From contig CAMCUC010000007.1 in the NCBI GenBank assembly GCA_945878875.1, forward strand, positions 1 to 64,000: a stretch of DNA of 64,000 nt, in the 5' to 3' direction. A program made the position numbers and the translations under genes. Positions 18,093-27,611 of this stretch are shown one piece after another. Positions within the stretch are counted from its first letter, which is position 1; every line of letters starts with the position of its first letter. Under the pieces are notes generated by a model. It was not told where the DNA came from and made no database searches. It saw only the letters and a list, made by a program, of their open reading frames with translations. The DNA comes from Rhizobium sp. Q54 (GTDB lineage Bacteria; Pseudomonadota; Alphaproteobacteria; Rhizobiales; Beijerinckiaceae).

Positions 18093-18854
18093 ATGGTGCT
18101 TGCGATGCTGAACATCACCAACCTCCACGCCAGCGTGGACGACAAGGAAATCCTCAAGGGCCTGACGCTCAGCGTGAAGCCGGGCGAAGTTGCGGCCATC
18201 ATGGGGCCGAACGGCGCGGGCAAATCCACGCTGTCTTATGTTGCGGCGGGCCGCGCAGGCTATGACGTGACCGCTGGCGACGTGACGCTGAACGGCGAGA
18301 GCCTGATTGATCTGGCCGCCAACGAGCGCGCGGCCAAGGGGTTATTTCTGGCGTTTCAATATCCGCTCGAAATTCCCGGCGTCACCACGATGACGTTCCT
18401 GAAAGCCGCGATGAATTCGCAGCGCAAGCAGCGCGGCGAGGCGGAGCTTTCCACGCCCGATTTCATGAAGCGTGTGCGCGCCGCCGCCGACAAGCTCGGC
18501 ATTCCGCAGGACATGCTGCGCCGCCCGCTCAACGTCGGCTTTTCCGGCGGCGAGAAGAAGCGCATGGAAGTGCTGCAAATGGCGCTGCTGGAGCCGCGTT
18601 TTGCGATTCTCGACGAGACCGATTCCGGGCTCGACATCGATGCGCTGCGCATTGTCGCCGACGGCGTGAACGCGCTGCGCTCGCCTGATCGCAGCTTCCT
18701 CGTCATCACCCATTATCAGCGCCTGCTCGACTACATCAAGCCCGACAGCGTGCACGTTCTTGCTGGCGGGCGCATCGTTAAGTCCGGCGGTCCCGAGCTG
18801 GCCCATGAACTCGAAAAGAACGGCTACCGCGATTACGTCGCGGACGCCGCGTGA
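18093..18854 (+). CDS. sufC: Fe-S assembly ATPase SufC
   Basis: Encodes 253 aa, an ABC-type ATPase of the SufBCD scaffold. Walker A GPNGAGKST, signature FSGGEKKRMEV and Walker B FAILDETDSGLDIDAL are present; the ETDSGLD form is diagnostic of SufC. ATG 18093 has AGAAAGA upstream; ATG 18105 is also possible. It is eight bases before sufD. Confidence 0.97.
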   Translation: MVLAMLNITNLHASVDDKEILKGLTLSVKPGEVAAIMGPNGAGKSTLSYVAAGRAGYDVTAGDVTLNGESLIDLAANERAAKGLFLAFQYPLEIPGVTTMTFLKAAMNSQRKQRGEAELSTPDFMKRVRAAADKLGIPQDMLRRPLNVGFSGGEKKRMEVLQMALLEPRFAILDETDSGLDIDALRIVADGVNALRSPDRSFLVITHYQRLLDYIKPDSVHVLAGGRIVKSGGPELAHELEKNGYRDYVADAA

Positions 18855-18861
18855 GATTGTC

Positions 18862-20124
18862 ATGACAGCCATCGTCAAGCCGCTGCGCACGCCAGCCGAA
18901 ACCGGAATACTTGAAGCGTTCGCCGCCAGCGCTGCGCTGAACGATCCCGCGCGCTCCGTGCGCGAGGCCGCGATTGCGCGCATAGCTGACATCGGCCTGC
19001 CCGGCAGGCGTAACGAGCCGTGGCATTACACGGATTTACGCACGCTGCTAAAAACTGTTCCGCCCGTCGCCGAACTTGAATCAGCGACCGCCCTGCCCGG
19101 CGCGTTTGTGATTGACGGTGCGTCGCAAATCGTGTTCTCCGGCGCCCGTATGAGCCAGAGCGGCGCCCTGCCCGCTGGCGTCACGCTCGCGTCGTTGCCC
19201 TATGATGCGCAGGTCTCGCCCGCCATCCCCGCTGGCGAGGCGCTTGTCGCACTCAATGCAGCCTTTGCACTCGCCAGCGCGGCGCTGGTGATTGCGCCCG
19301 GAACCCATGCGGGCGCGCTGCATATAGCTTTCCGTGACGCTCACGAAGCGGCTGCAAGTCTCGCGCGCCGCGTGCGGATAGAGGTTCAGGCCGGCGCGTC
19401 CGTCACGATCATTGAGAGCCACGAGAGCCGCAACGGGCTAGGCCATCTCACCAACACGCTCATTGAGTTCGAGCTGGGAGACGGGGCTAAAGTGCATCAC
19501 GTGCGCGTCAATTCATGCGGCGATGAAGCGAACTCGCTATCTACGCTGGCGGCGCGCGTCGGCGACAATGCAAACTTCGCCACGCTGTCGATGACGACCG
19601 GCGCGCGCGTGTCGCGGCATCAGATTTTCATCCGCTATGCTGGCGAGCATGCCCATGTCGCTCTGCGCGGCGTGAGCCTGTTGCGTGGCAAGCAGCATGC
19701 CGACACCACGCTGGTGATTGACCACGCAACGCCAAATTGCGAAAGCCGCGAGGCGTTCAAGACCATCGTTGACGGCGACGCCACAGGCGTTTTCCAGGGC
19801 CGCATCGTCGTTGCGCCGCACGCGCAAAAGACCGATGCACGCATGTCGTCAAAAGCGCTTCTGCTGTCGGAAGGCGCGACGATGAACAACAAGCCCGAGC
19901 TGGAGATTTTCGCCGACGACGTGCAATGCGCTCATGGCGCAACGTGCGGCGAGCTGGACGACAATTTGCTATTCTACATTATGGCGCGCGGCCTGCCGAA
20001 ACGGGAGGCGGAAGCGCTTCTGCTGGAGGCGTTTGTCGGCGACGTGATTGATGAAGTCGAGGATGAGACATTGCGTGAAGTCTTGATGGACAAGGCGCGC
20101 GACTGGCTTGCGGAGCGCACATAA
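18862..20124 (+). CDS. sufD: Fe-S assembly protein SufD
   Basis: Encodes 420 aa, the SufB paralogue in the SufBC2D scaffold. The N-terminus has RNEPWHYTDLRTLL and the C-terminus the shared SufB/SufD fold with RIVVAPHAQKTDARMSSKAL, LEIFADDVQCAHGATCGELD and the invariant histidine in CAHGAT. The start is placed at ATG 18862, just after the sufC stop. Its stop overlaps the sufS start (TAATG). Confidence 0.95.
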   Translation: MTAIVKPLRTPAETGILEAFAASAALNDPARSVREAAIARIADIGLPGRRNEPWHYTDLRTLLKTVPPVAELESATALPGAFVIDGASQIVFSGARMSQSGALPAGVTLASLPYDAQVSPAIPAGEALVALNAAFALASAALVIAPGTHAGALHIAFRDAHEAAASLARRVRIEVQAGASVTIIESHESRNGLGHLTNTLIEFELGDGAKVHHVRVNSCGDEANSLSTLAARVGDNANFATLSMTTGARVSRHQIFIRYAGEHAHVALRGVSLLRGKQHADTTLVIDHATPNCESREAFKTIVDGDATGVFQGRIVVAPHAQKTDARMSSKALLLSEGATMNNKPELEIFADDVQCAHGATCGELDDNLLFYIMARGLPKREAEALLLEAFVGDVIDEVEDETLREVLMDKARDWLAERT

Positions 20125-21368
20125 TGACGCTCACACAGACGAAGACCGCTCCCTACGACGTAATGAAGGTGCGCGAGGATTTCCCGATCCTCAAGACGCG
20201 CCCATATGGAAAACCGCTGGCCTATCTCGATAACGCAGCCTCGGCGCAAAAGCCGCGTCAAGTGATCGAGCGCGTCACGCACGCCTATGAGCATGAATAC
20301 GCCAATGTGCATCGCGGCCTGCATTATCTGGCCAATGCGGCGACGGACGCTTACGAGAGCGCGCGCGAGAAAGTGCGCGCCTATCTCAACGCGGGCTCGA
20401 CTGAAGAGATCATCTTCACGCGCGGCGCCACCGAGGCGCTCAATCTTGTGGCCGCGTCTTACGGACGCGCGCACATTGGCCCGGGCGACGAGATCGTGCT
20501 CACCATCATGGAGCACCATTCCAACATCGTGCCGTGGCACTTCCACCGCGAGCGCAACGGCGCCGTGCTGAAATGGGTCGGCGTCGACGAGGACGGCAAT
20601 TTCTCGCTTGAGGAATTCGAGAAAGCCCTGTCTCCCAAGACGAAGATCGTCGCAATCACGCATATGTCGAACGCGCTTGGCACCATCGTGCCCATCGACA
20701 AGGTGATCGAGATCGCGCACGCACGCGGCATTCCGGTATGCGTGGACGGCTCGCAAGGCGCTGTGCATTTGCCGGTGGACGTGCGCGCGCTGGATGTCGA
20801 TTTCTACATCGTCACCGGCCACAAGCTCTACGGCCCCACGGGCATTGGCGCGCTCTACGCCAAGAAGAAATGGCTGGAGAGCCTGCCGCCCTATGCTGGC
20901 GGCGGCGAGATGATCGAGAAGGTGACGATGGACAGCGTCACCTATAACGAGCCGCCGCATCGCTTTGAGGCTGGTACGCCTCCCATCGTTCAGGCCATCG
21001 GTCTTGGCGCGGCGCTCGATTATATCGAGAGCCTGGGACGCGAGAATATCCGCGCGCATGAGGATGCCTTGCGCGATTATGCGCATCAGCGTTTGTCGCG
21101 GCTGAACAGCCTGCGCATCATTGGCCGCGCGCGCGACAAGGGCGCGATTGTGTCGTTTGAAATGCGCGGCGCCCATGCCCATGACGTCGCCACCGTTATC
21201 GACCGCTCGGGCGTGGCTGTGCGCGCGGGCACGCATTGCGCCATGCCGCTGATGCAGCGGTTTGGCGTCACGTCCACATGCAGGGCGTCGTTTGCGCTCT
21301 ATAATACGATGGAAGAAGTTGACGCTCTCGCCGAGGCTCTGTCTCGCGCCGAAGCCATGTTCTCGTGA
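20124..21368 (+). CDS. sufS: Class II cysteine desulfurase SufS
   Basis: Encodes 414 aa. It is the PLP-dependent sulfur donor of the Suf system. Visible motifs are LDNAASAQKP, NVHRGLHYLA, THMSNALGTIVP, the PLP lysine in TGHKLYGPTGIG, and the class II active-site region HCAMPLMQRFGVTSTCRASF with the catalytic cysteine. The locus thus carries two desulfurases of different class. No SufE or SufU partner is in the window. It is coupled to sufD by a one-base overlap. Confidence 0.96.
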   Translation: MTLTQTKTAPYDVMKVREDFPILKTRPYGKPLAYLDNAASAQKPRQVIERVTHAYEHEYANVHRGLHYLANAATDAYESAREKVRAYLNAGSTEEIIFTRGATEALNLVAASYGRAHIGPGDEIVLTIMEHHSNIVPWHFHRERNGAVLKWVGVDEDGNFSLEEFEKALSPKTKIVAITHMSNALGTIVPIDKVIEIAHARGIPVCVDGSQGAVHLPVDVRALDVDFYIVTGHKLYGPTGIGALYAKKKWLESLPPYAGGGEMIEKVTMDSVTYNEPPHRFEAGTPPIVQAIGLGAALDYIESLGRENIRAHEDALRDYAHQRLSRLNSLRIIGRARDKGAIVSFEMRGAHAHDVATVIDRSGVAVRAGTHCAMPLMQRFGVTSTCRASFALYNTMEEVDALAEALSRAEAMFS

Positions 21369-21377
21369 GGTTTGCAG

Positions 21378-21770
21378 ATGTCTGACGTCAGCACGGTTGA
21401 AGCAGGCGAGAGCCAGGCCAACAGGCCAAATCTCGATCTTAATCCCGCGATCCCGCCGGAGGAGATGGACGACCTTACCGAGAAGATCATAGCCGCCTTC
21501 AAGACGGTGTTTGATCCGGAAATTCCGGTCGATATCTACGAGCTTGGGCTGATCTACAAGGTCGCAATCGATGAGGCGCGCTTCGTCGACATCGACATGA
21601 CGCTGACAGCCCCAGCCTGCCCTGTAGCTGGCGAAATGCCCAAATGGGTTGAGGACGCGGTAGCAGCCGTTCCTGGCGTGGCGGGCGCCAAAGTCGGCAT
21701 GGTGTTCGATCCGCCGTGGGACCAGAGCCGCATGTCGGACGAGGCCCGCGTCGCGCTGGATATGTGGTAG
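21378..21770 (+). CDS. sufT: SufT, DUF59/MIP18-family Fe-S maturation factor
   Basis: Encodes 130 aa. The MIP18/DUF59 domain fills residues 30-125: FDPEIPVDIYELGLIYKV, then DMTLTAPACPVAGEMP with the conserved cysteine, then the closing VFDPPWDQSRMSDEAR. Members help mature Fe-S proteins at high demand. A short, probably flexible N-terminal extension precedes the domain. Start 21378 is chosen because GTGAGG lies upstream; it is nine bases after sufS. Confidence 0.93.
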   Translation: MSDVSTVEAGESQANRPNLDLNPAIPPEEMDDLTEKIIAAFKTVFDPEIPVDIYELGLIYKVAIDEARFVDIDMTLTAPACPVAGEMPKWVEDAVAAVPGVAGAKVGMVFDPPWDQSRMSDEARVALDMW

Positions 21771-21816
21771 TATTTTTCGATGCTTCGCCGGACCTTGAAC
21801 CCGGCTGGAGGATGAA

Positions 21817-22209
21817 ATGGAACAGAGCAAACCCGCTGCGCGGCCACGCCCGCAAGTCATGTCTATCACGGACGCAGCAGCTGCGCGCGTGCGCGAGATT
21901 ATCGCCAATTCCGACAAGCCCTTGCTGGGCGTGCGCGTCGGCGTGAAAAACGCCGGTTGCGCAGGCATGTCCTACACGATGGAATTTGCCGAAGAGATCG
22001 GGAAATACGACGAAGTGGTCGAGGACAAGGGTGTGAAGATCGTTGTCGATCCCAAGGCGATCATGTTCCTGCTCGGCACTCAGATGGATTTCCGCACAGA
22101 GAAGCTGTCGGCGACCTTTGTGTTCAACAACCCCAACCAGACGTCCGCCTGCGGCTGCGGCGAGAGCGTTGCGATCACACCTGCAAACGAAGAGAACGCG
22201 TCGGCGTGA
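21817..22209 (+). CDS. sufA: A-type Fe-S carrier SufA/IscA family
   Basis: Encodes 130 aa, a HesB/IscA-family carrier that passes clusters to target proteins. Three conserved cysteines are visible: GVKNAGCAGMSY near residue 48 and ACGCGES near 112. A strong GGAGG lies before ATG 21817. It is the last gene of the operon and is followed by a GC-rich hairpin. Confidence 0.95.
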   Translation: MEQSKPAARPRPQVMSITDAAAARVREIIANSDKPLLGVRVGVKNAGCAGMSYTMEFAEEIGKYDEVVEDKGVKIVVDPKAIMFLLGTQMDFRTEKLSATFVFNNPNQTSACGCGESVAITPANEENASA

Positions 22210-22220
22210 GCGGCCCATAC

Positions 22221-22243
22221 GGGCTGGAGGCCCACGGTCCATA
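22221..22243. repeat. Dispersed 23-base repeat, copy 1
   Basis: Starts GGGCTGGA and ends CGGTCCATA. Near-identical copies are at 33078-33100 and 48593-48615, each right after a gene end. The three copies differ only at the base after GGGCTGGA and one base before CGGTCC. Confidence 0.75.
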
Positions 22244-22260
22244 GGGTGCCTGTTTGGAAC

Positions 22261-22284
22261 GCGCGCGGCCTCGCGCGCTTCTTC
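22261..22284 (+). terminator. Likely terminator of the suf operon
   Basis: GCGCGCG (22261-22267) pairs with CGCGCGC (22272-22278) around GCCT and is followed by the pyrimidine run TTCTTCC. The tail is not a pure T-run, so termination strength is uncertain. Confidence 0.5.
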
Positions 22285-22320
22285 CTGTCACCAAAGAGCG
22301 CGCGGTCCAGATAGAGCTGA

Positions 22321-22791
22321 CTAACCCCGCCCGCGATATGTCGCCACGCCCTGCTCTGGTACCCATACGTCCTTGGGCAGCGCTCCACTTTGCCAGAACA
22401 CGTCGATGGGGATGCCGCCGCGCGGGTACCAATAGCCGCCGATACGCAGCCATTTGGGCTTCAGCAGGCCGACAAGCTCCTTGCCGATACGCACCGTGCA
22501 ATCCTCGTGGAAGGCGCCGTGGTTGCGGAACGCGCCCAGATAGAGCTTCAGAGATTTGGATTCGACCAGCCATTTACCCGGCGCGTAATCAATCACGAGA
22601 TGGGCGAAATCGGGCTGGCCCGTCACCGGACAGAGCGAGGTGAATTCGGGAACCGTAAAGCGGGCCATGTAGTTTGTGTCAGGATGGGGATTTGGCACGC
22701 GCTCCAGCACGGCCTCTTCCGGGCTGGCTGGCATTTGGCTCTGCTGCCCCAGAAGGGTCGGCGCGTTTTTGGGCGTTGATGTGCGGGCCAT
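22321..22791 (-). CDS. queF: NADPH-dependent preQ0 reductase QueF
   Basis: Encodes 156 aa, the short single-domain form. It reduces 7-cyano-7-deazaguanine (preQ0) to preQ1 in queuosine synthesis. The catalytic cysteine is in [13 protein letters not shown], and the family motif [21 protein letters not shown] follows. GAGGA precedes ATG 22791. The gene stands alone, but queC, tgt and queA are in the same window. Confidence 0.95.
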   Translation of the reverse strand: MARTSTPKNAPTLLGQQSQMPASPEEAVLERVPNPHPDTNYMARFTVPEFTSLCPVTGQPDFAHLVIDYAPGKWLVESKSLKLYLGAFRNHGAFHEDCTVRIGKELVGLLKPKWLRIGGYWYPRGGIPIDVFWQSGALPKDVWVPEQGVATYRGRG

Positions 22792-22918
22792 GTTTTCCTC
22801 GAGTTTCGTCGCCTTTATGGCGCCTTCGCGGGGATCTGAGAAGCTTTTGCTCGACATGAGGAAACGACAAGCCCTCCAGGCCGTTGCCTCTATGCGCCGA
22901 ACCTTCCGGGGAGCCGAT

Positions 22919-23797
22919 ATGTCGCGTCCTTTGCCCAGTTCTGATCGAACCAAACGCAGCCGCATGGTCCACATCCACCCCATTCGCACGGGCAGCGTGC
23001 AGTTTCGGCCTACCCAAATTCGCGCCTCCGGTCAGGGGCATATGCGTTGGTGGCGCATTCTGGGCGATCGGGAATGGACGCGGGAAATGCCGATCTACTG
23101 CTATCTGATCGAACATTCCGAAGGTCTGTTCATGGTCGATACGGGCGAGACCGCCAGGGTCTGCGAGCCCGGCTTTTTCTCACGCTGGAACCCTTATTTC
23201 AGCCGCGCGATTCGCTACAAGGTGGCGCCGGAGGATGAAGTCGGCCCGCAATTGCAGCGGCTGGGGTTTGATCCTGCCGACGTCGGTTCGGTCGTGATGA
23301 CCAGTCTACAATTGGGCCACGCTGGCGGGCTGAGTTATTTTCCGCGCGCCCGCATTATTGTCAGCGCGCAGGAATGGGCGCTGGCCATGAACGGCTTTGG
23401 CCGTTTCACCGGTTATCCGGCCAGCCATTGGCCAAAATGGCTGGCGCCGCGGATGGTTACCTTCAACGCCGGACAATTGGGAACCCTGCCGCGCTCGCAA
23501 CCGCTTACCGGCGACGGCGCAATCTACCTGGTGCGCACGCCTGGCCATACTTCGGGGCATATTTCTGCGGTCGTTCAGGGGGCGGGCCTGCTGTATTTCT
23601 TCGCCGGAGACGCATCCTATGTGCGCGCCGCCTTGGCCGAGGCGACAGCCGACGGCATCGCCGCCAATCCGCGGCAGCAGATCAAGACGCTGAAAGCGAT
23701 CCGCGATCTCGCGCAATCGCGCCAGCTCATCTATCTGCCAACGCATGATCCAGACGTTGAGCGCAGGCTTGCGCAGCGCGACACCTCCGCGGACTAG
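22919..23797 (+). CDS. MBL-fold protein of the AHL-lactonase type with lost metal ligands
   Basis: Encodes 292 aa. Overall architecture resembles N-acyl-homoserine lactonase-like MBL hydrolases: an [18 protein letters not shown] start, [10 protein letters not shown], a FAGD aspartate and a terminal PTHDPD. The key HxHxDH motif, however, reads S-L-Q-L-G-H at residues 129-134 ([10 protein letters not shown]), so three of the four expected ligands are replaced while the rest of the site is retained. It may be inactive on the usual substrates or bind one metal only. GGGGAG lies before ATG 22919. It is convergent with dnaE, leaving three bases between stops. Confidence 0.8.
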   Translation: MSRPLPSSDRTKRSRMVHIHPIRTGSVQFRPTQIRASGQGHMRWWRILGDREWTREMPIYCYLIEHSEGLFMVDTGETARVCEPGFFSRWNPYFSRAIRYKVAPEDEVGPQLQRLGFDPADVGSVVMTSLQLGHAGGLSYFPRARIIVSAQEWALAMNGFGRFTGYPASHWPKWLAPRMVTFNAGQLGTLPRSQPLTGDGAIYLVRTPGHTSGHISAVVQGAGLLYFFAGDASYVRAALAEATADGIAANPRQQIKTLKAIRDLAQSRQLIYLPTHDPDVERRLAQRDTSAD

Positions 23798-23800
23798 TTT

Positions 23801-26800
23801 CTATAAGTGCTCAACCGAAACAATCCCCGGAATCGCCTTGATCGCGCCTGCGATTTGCGGGCTTACGGAATAGCGGCCCGGCAGCTTCACCTCGACTTCG
23901 CTGCGCTCTGAATCCAGCATCACGACAAGCGAAACCTCTCCCTCGCCCTTCACGGCGAGGCGTTGTGCGAGCGAGGCCAGCGGGGCGTGATCGCGCAGGA
24001 AAATGCGCAGGCCTTTTTGCACCCGGTTGGCGGCCTGATCCAGCGGCTCCACGGTGACGATGCGCGCGCGCACGTCTTCGCCCTCCACCGTTCCCTGCAA
24101 GGTGACGAGCACGACGGCGCCCTTCTCCAGCATGTCGCGATATTGGTTCAGGCCTTCCTGAAACATGATCGCCTCATATTGGCCCGATGCGTCCGACAGC
24201 GTCAGAATACCCATTTTGTTGCCGGTCTTGGTGCGGCGCTCCTGCCGGTCGAGCACGCTGGCTGCAAGGCGCGCGGACGAGGCGCCTTTCTTGACGCCGC
24301 GCACGAAATCAACCCAGCGTTCGACGCGCAGGCGTTGCAGCACGTTCTCGTAATCGTCGAGCGGATGGCCCGACAGGAAGAAGCCCACAGCGTCGAACTC
24401 GCGGCGCAAACGCTCGGACGGCGCCCAGCCGGATGGGCGCGGCAGGATGAGCGGCTCGGGCGCCTCGCTGGCGCCAAACAGGCCGGACTGGCCCGCCAAA
24501 GTCTCGGCCTGCGTGCGATTGCCTACCGCCATGATTGTCTCCACGCCCGCGAAGGCGCGCGAGCGCTCGGGCTCCAGCTCGTCGAAAGCGCCAGCGGCGG
24601 CAAGGCTTTCGAGAACCTTCTTGTTCACTTCGCGCGGGTTCAGGCGGCGCGCAAAATCCCCCATATCCGCGAACGGGTTGTCGCTGCGCGAGGCCACAAG
24701 CGCCTGCGCCTGCCCTTCGCCAACGCCCTTCACGGCGGAGAAGGCGTAGCGGATAAGCCAACCGCCCTGCCCGTCCGGCTGCACTTCAAAATCAACGCCC
24801 GACTTGTTGATCGAGGGCGGCTCGACCTTGATGCCCATGCGCCGGGCCTCGTTGCGAAATTCGGAGAGCTTGTCGGTATTGCCCTTATCGAGGGTCATCG
24901 AGGCGGCGATGAACTCAACCGGGTAATTGGCTTTGAACCATGCGGTTTGATAGGCGATCAGTGCATAAGCCGCCGCATGGCTTTTGTTGAAACCGTAATC
25001 GGCGAATTTGGCCAGAAGATCGAAAATTTCGTTAGCCATAGGCCGCGTGACTTCGCGCTCCACAGCGCCGCGCACGAAGCGATCACGCTGCGCGTCCATT
25101 TCAGATTTGATCTTCTTGCCCATGGCGCGGCGCAGCATGTCGGCTTCGCCAAGCGAATACCCGGACAAAACTTGCGCAATCTGCATCACCTGTTCCTGGT
25201 AGATGATGACGCCGAAGGTCTCTTTCAGGATCGGCTCGATCAGCGGATGAATGTAATCCGCCTTCTGGTCGCCGTGCTTGACCGCGCAATAGACGGGGAT
25301 GTTTGCCATGGGGCCAGGTCGATAGAGCGCCACAAGCGCCACGATGTCTTCCAGCCGGTCGGCGCGCATTTCCGCCAGCGCCTTGCGCATGCCTGCGCTT
25401 TCAACCTGAAACACGCCGATGGTTTCGCCGCGTCCCAGCATGTCGTAACTGAGCTTGTCATCGAGCGGGATCTTGTCGATCTCGACATGCACGCCGCGCT
25501 GCGCCAGCAATTGCACCGTGATCGAAAGCGTGGTCAGCGTTTTAAGGCCGAGAAAGTCGAACTTCACGAGCCCTGCAGGCTCGACCCATTTCATATTGAA
25601 CTGCGTCGCAGGCATATCTGAGCGTGGATCGCGGTAGAGCGGCACCAGCTCCTCAAGCGGGCGGTCGCCGATCACGACGCCGGCGGCATGCGTCGAGGCG
25701 TTCGAATAAAGGCCCTCAAGCTTTTTGGCGATATCGATCAGCGCACGCACGCGCTCGTCCTGTTCGGCGGCCTCTTTCAGCTTGGGCTCGCTTTCGATAG
25801 CCTCGGCCAGCGTCACCGGCTTGGCGGGATTTTGCGGCACCAGCTTTGCGAGCTTGTCCACCTGCCCCAGCGGCAATTCCATCACGCGGCCAACGTTGCG
25901 CATGACGCCGCGCGCAAGGAACGAGCCGAACGTGATGATCTGCGCTACGCGATCCTTGCCATAGCGACGGCGCACGTAGGCGATCACTTCGTCGCGCCGG
26001 GTCTGGCAGAAGTCGATATCGAAGTCGGGCATCGACACGCGTTCGGGATTCAAAAAGCGCTCGAACAGCAGGCCGAACCGCATCGGATCAAGGTCGGTGA
26101 TGGTCAGGGACCACGCCACCAGAGAGCCCGCGCCCGAGCCACGACCCGGCCCAACCGGAATGCCGTTCGACTTGGCGTATTTGATGAAGTCGGCAACGAT
26201 CAGAAAATAGCCGGGGAATTGCATATTCACGATCACGCCCAGCTCGAATTCAAGCCGCTCAACGTAATTTCCCTCGGTCAATCCCGGCGCCGTTCCATGC
26301 ACGGCAAGGCGTGCGGCAAGCCCTTCGCGGGCCTGGCGACGAAGTTCCGCCTCTTCATCCAAAGGCGCACCGTCGAGCGAGGTAAAGCGCGGCAAAATCG
26401 GCGCCCGCGTTTTGGGGCGATAGCTGCACCGCATCGCGATCTCGACGCTGCGCTCCAGAGCTTCAGGAATATCTGCAAACAACGCGCGCATTTCGTCGCG
26501 CGTCTTGAAGCGATGCTCGGGCGTGACGTGGCGCCTGTCGTCGGCGCTCATGACGGAGCCGTCGGAAATGCAAAGCAGCGCGTCATGCGCCTCGTAATCG
26601 GAGCGCGCCGCAAAGAAAGGCTCGTTGGCGGCCACAAGCGGCAGCGATCGGCTATAGGCCAGCTCGATCAGCATCGGCTCAACGCGTTTTTCAGGCTCCG
26701 TGCCGTGGCGCTGCAATTCGACGTAGAGCCTGTTGTCGAACAGCGGCTGCAATAGCGACAGTCGATGCCCGGCATGCTCAGCCCTCCCGCTTGCCAGCAG

Positions 26801-27289
26801 CACGTCGAGTGCGCCGGACGGTCCGCCCGTCAGCGCAATCAGGCCGGCCGAGAATTGCTGCAAAAGGGGAAGCCCTACATGGGGCAGATCGCCGGGATCG
26901 GACTCCAGCCAGGCGCGCGAGGCCAGACGCATCAGGTTTGCGTAGCCTTCAGCATTCTGCGCCAGCAACACGAGCGAGCCACGCCCGACGGCAAGATCGT
27001 CGGCGCGGGCACCAAGGCGCTTGCCGTCGGCGAAATCCACAGTGAGCTGGCATCCGATGATCGGCTGCACGCCAGCCTTCGAGACCTTTTCTGAAAACTC
27101 GAGGGCGCCAAACAGATTGTTGGTGTCGGTGATCGCAAGCGCGGGCATTTTGTCGGCTTTGGCGAAGTCAATCAGCTTGCCGATGCTCAGCGCGCCCTCG
27201 CGCAATGAGAACGAGGTGTGCGTGTGCAGATGGACAAAGCCCACCGCAGCGAACACATCCCTGATTTCCTTGCTCTGCTGTTCGTTCAT
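23801..27289 (-). CDS. dnaE: DNA polymerase III alpha subunit
   Basis: Encodes 1162 aa, the replicative polymerase catalytic subunit (DnaE1 type). The PHP domain opens with FVHLHTHTSFSLREGA; the catalytic palm has SMPDFDIDFCQTRRDEV, preceded by GVPVGPGRGSGAGSLVAW; the finger region and the helix-hairpin-helix and OB regions follow. CAGGAG lies upstream of ATG 27289. In many Rhizobiales dnaE follows proS-lolC-lolD; here it is about 30 kb away from them. Confidence 0.97.
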   Translation of the reverse strand: MNEQQSKEIRDVFAAVGFVHLHTHTSFSLREGALSIGKLIDFAKADKMPALAITDTNNLFGALEFSEKVSKAGVQPIIGCQLTVDFADGKRLGARADDLAVGRGSLVLLAQNAEGYANLMRLASRAWLESDPGDLPHVGLPLLQQFSAGLIALTGGPSGALDVLLASGRAEHAGHRLSLLQPLFDNRLYVELQRHGTEPEKRVEPMLIELAYSRSLPLVAANEPFFAARSDYEAHDALLCISDGSVMSADDRRHVTPEHRFKTRDEMRALFADIPEALERSVEIAMRCSYRPKTRAPILPRFTSLDGAPLDEEAELRRQAREGLAARLAVHGTAPGLTEGNYVERLEFELGVIVNMQFPGYFLIVADFIKYAKSNGIPVGPGRGSGAGSLVAWSLTITDLDPMRFGLLFERFLNPERVSMPDFDIDFCQTRRDEVIAYVRRRYGKDRVAQIITFGSFLARGVMRNVGRVMELPLGQVDKLAKLVPQNPAKPVTLAEAIESEPKLKEAAEQDERVRALIDIAKKLEGLYSNASTHAAGVVIGDRPLEELVPLYRDPRSDMPATQFNMKWVEPAGLVKFDFLGLKTLTTLSITVQLLAQRGVHVEIDKIPLDDKLSYDMLGRGETIGVFQVESAGMRKALAEMRADRLEDIVALVALYRPGPMANIPVYCAVKHGDQKADYIHPLIEPILKETFGVIIYQEQVMQIAQVLSGYSLGEADMLRRAMGKKIKSEMDAQRDRFVRGAVEREVTRPMANEIFDLLAKFADYGFNKSHAAAYALIAYQTAWFKANYPVEFIAASMTLDKGNTDKLSEFRNEARRMGIKVEPPSINKSGVDFEVQPDGQGGWLIRYAFSAVKGVGEGQAQALVASRSDNPFADMGDFARRLNPREVNKKVLESLAAAGAFDELEPERSRAFAGVETIMAVGNRTQAETLAGQSGLFGASEAPEPLILPRPSGWAPSERLRREFDAVGFFLSGHPLDDYENVLQRLRVERWVDFVRGVKKGASSARLAASVLDRQERRTKTGNKMGILTLSDASGQYEAIMFQEGLNQYRDMLEKGAVVLVTLQGTVEGEDVRARIVTVEPLDQAANRVQKGLRIFLRDHAPLASLAQRLAVKGEGEVSLVVMLDSERSEVEVKLPGRYSVSPQIAGAIKAIPGIVSVEHL

Positions 27290-27375
27290 CGCGTGCGCTC
27301 CTGATCCGCTTATCGCGCATTCGGCGGCATGACGCGAGGGCTCCCGAGCTTTGTCCAGAGAGAAAGCTCCCGGTC

Positions 27376-27456
27376 TCAGGCGAGGATAGCGATGAAGCCC
27401 ACAAAGGTGGCGAGAGCGGCGATCTCTGTCAGGTCTGCGATGACATTGCGCAACAT
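27376..27456 (-). CDS. Candidate 26-residue membrane peptide
   Basis: An ATG at 27456 (minus) is preceded by a full GGAGG five bases away. The 26-residue product starts MLRNVIADLTE and continues as one hydrophobic helix (IAALATFVGFIAILA) before the stop at 27376. It lies in the 320-base gap between dnaE and a + strand small gene, about 85 bases upstream of dnaE on the same strand. I do not recognise it. The evidence is the ideal ribosome binding site plus a single membrane segment; codon evidence is weak at this length. Confidence 0.4.
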   Translation of the reverse strand: MLRNVIADLTEIAALATFVGFIAILA

Positions 27457-27611
27457 TTGAACCTCCGTCCGAGCACTCGTTCTCTTGCTAGGCCATTTTT
27501 GTATTTGTTTTGTTCTTTTTAATCCAAGCTATCCTCGTATCGTGGTTAACAATTTCGGAACAGCCCGGACCTGCGCGCGTTCGGATTTAACAGACTTTGC
27601 AGGAGGCTCCC

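Noticed and set aside
19974-21968. 664-codon minus-strand frame across sufD, sufS and sufT
   Set aside because: Same effect; the + strand genes are unambiguous.
23963-25621. 552-codon + strand frame inside dnaE
   Set aside because: Shadow of dnaE on the minus strand; no motifs and no ribosome binding site.
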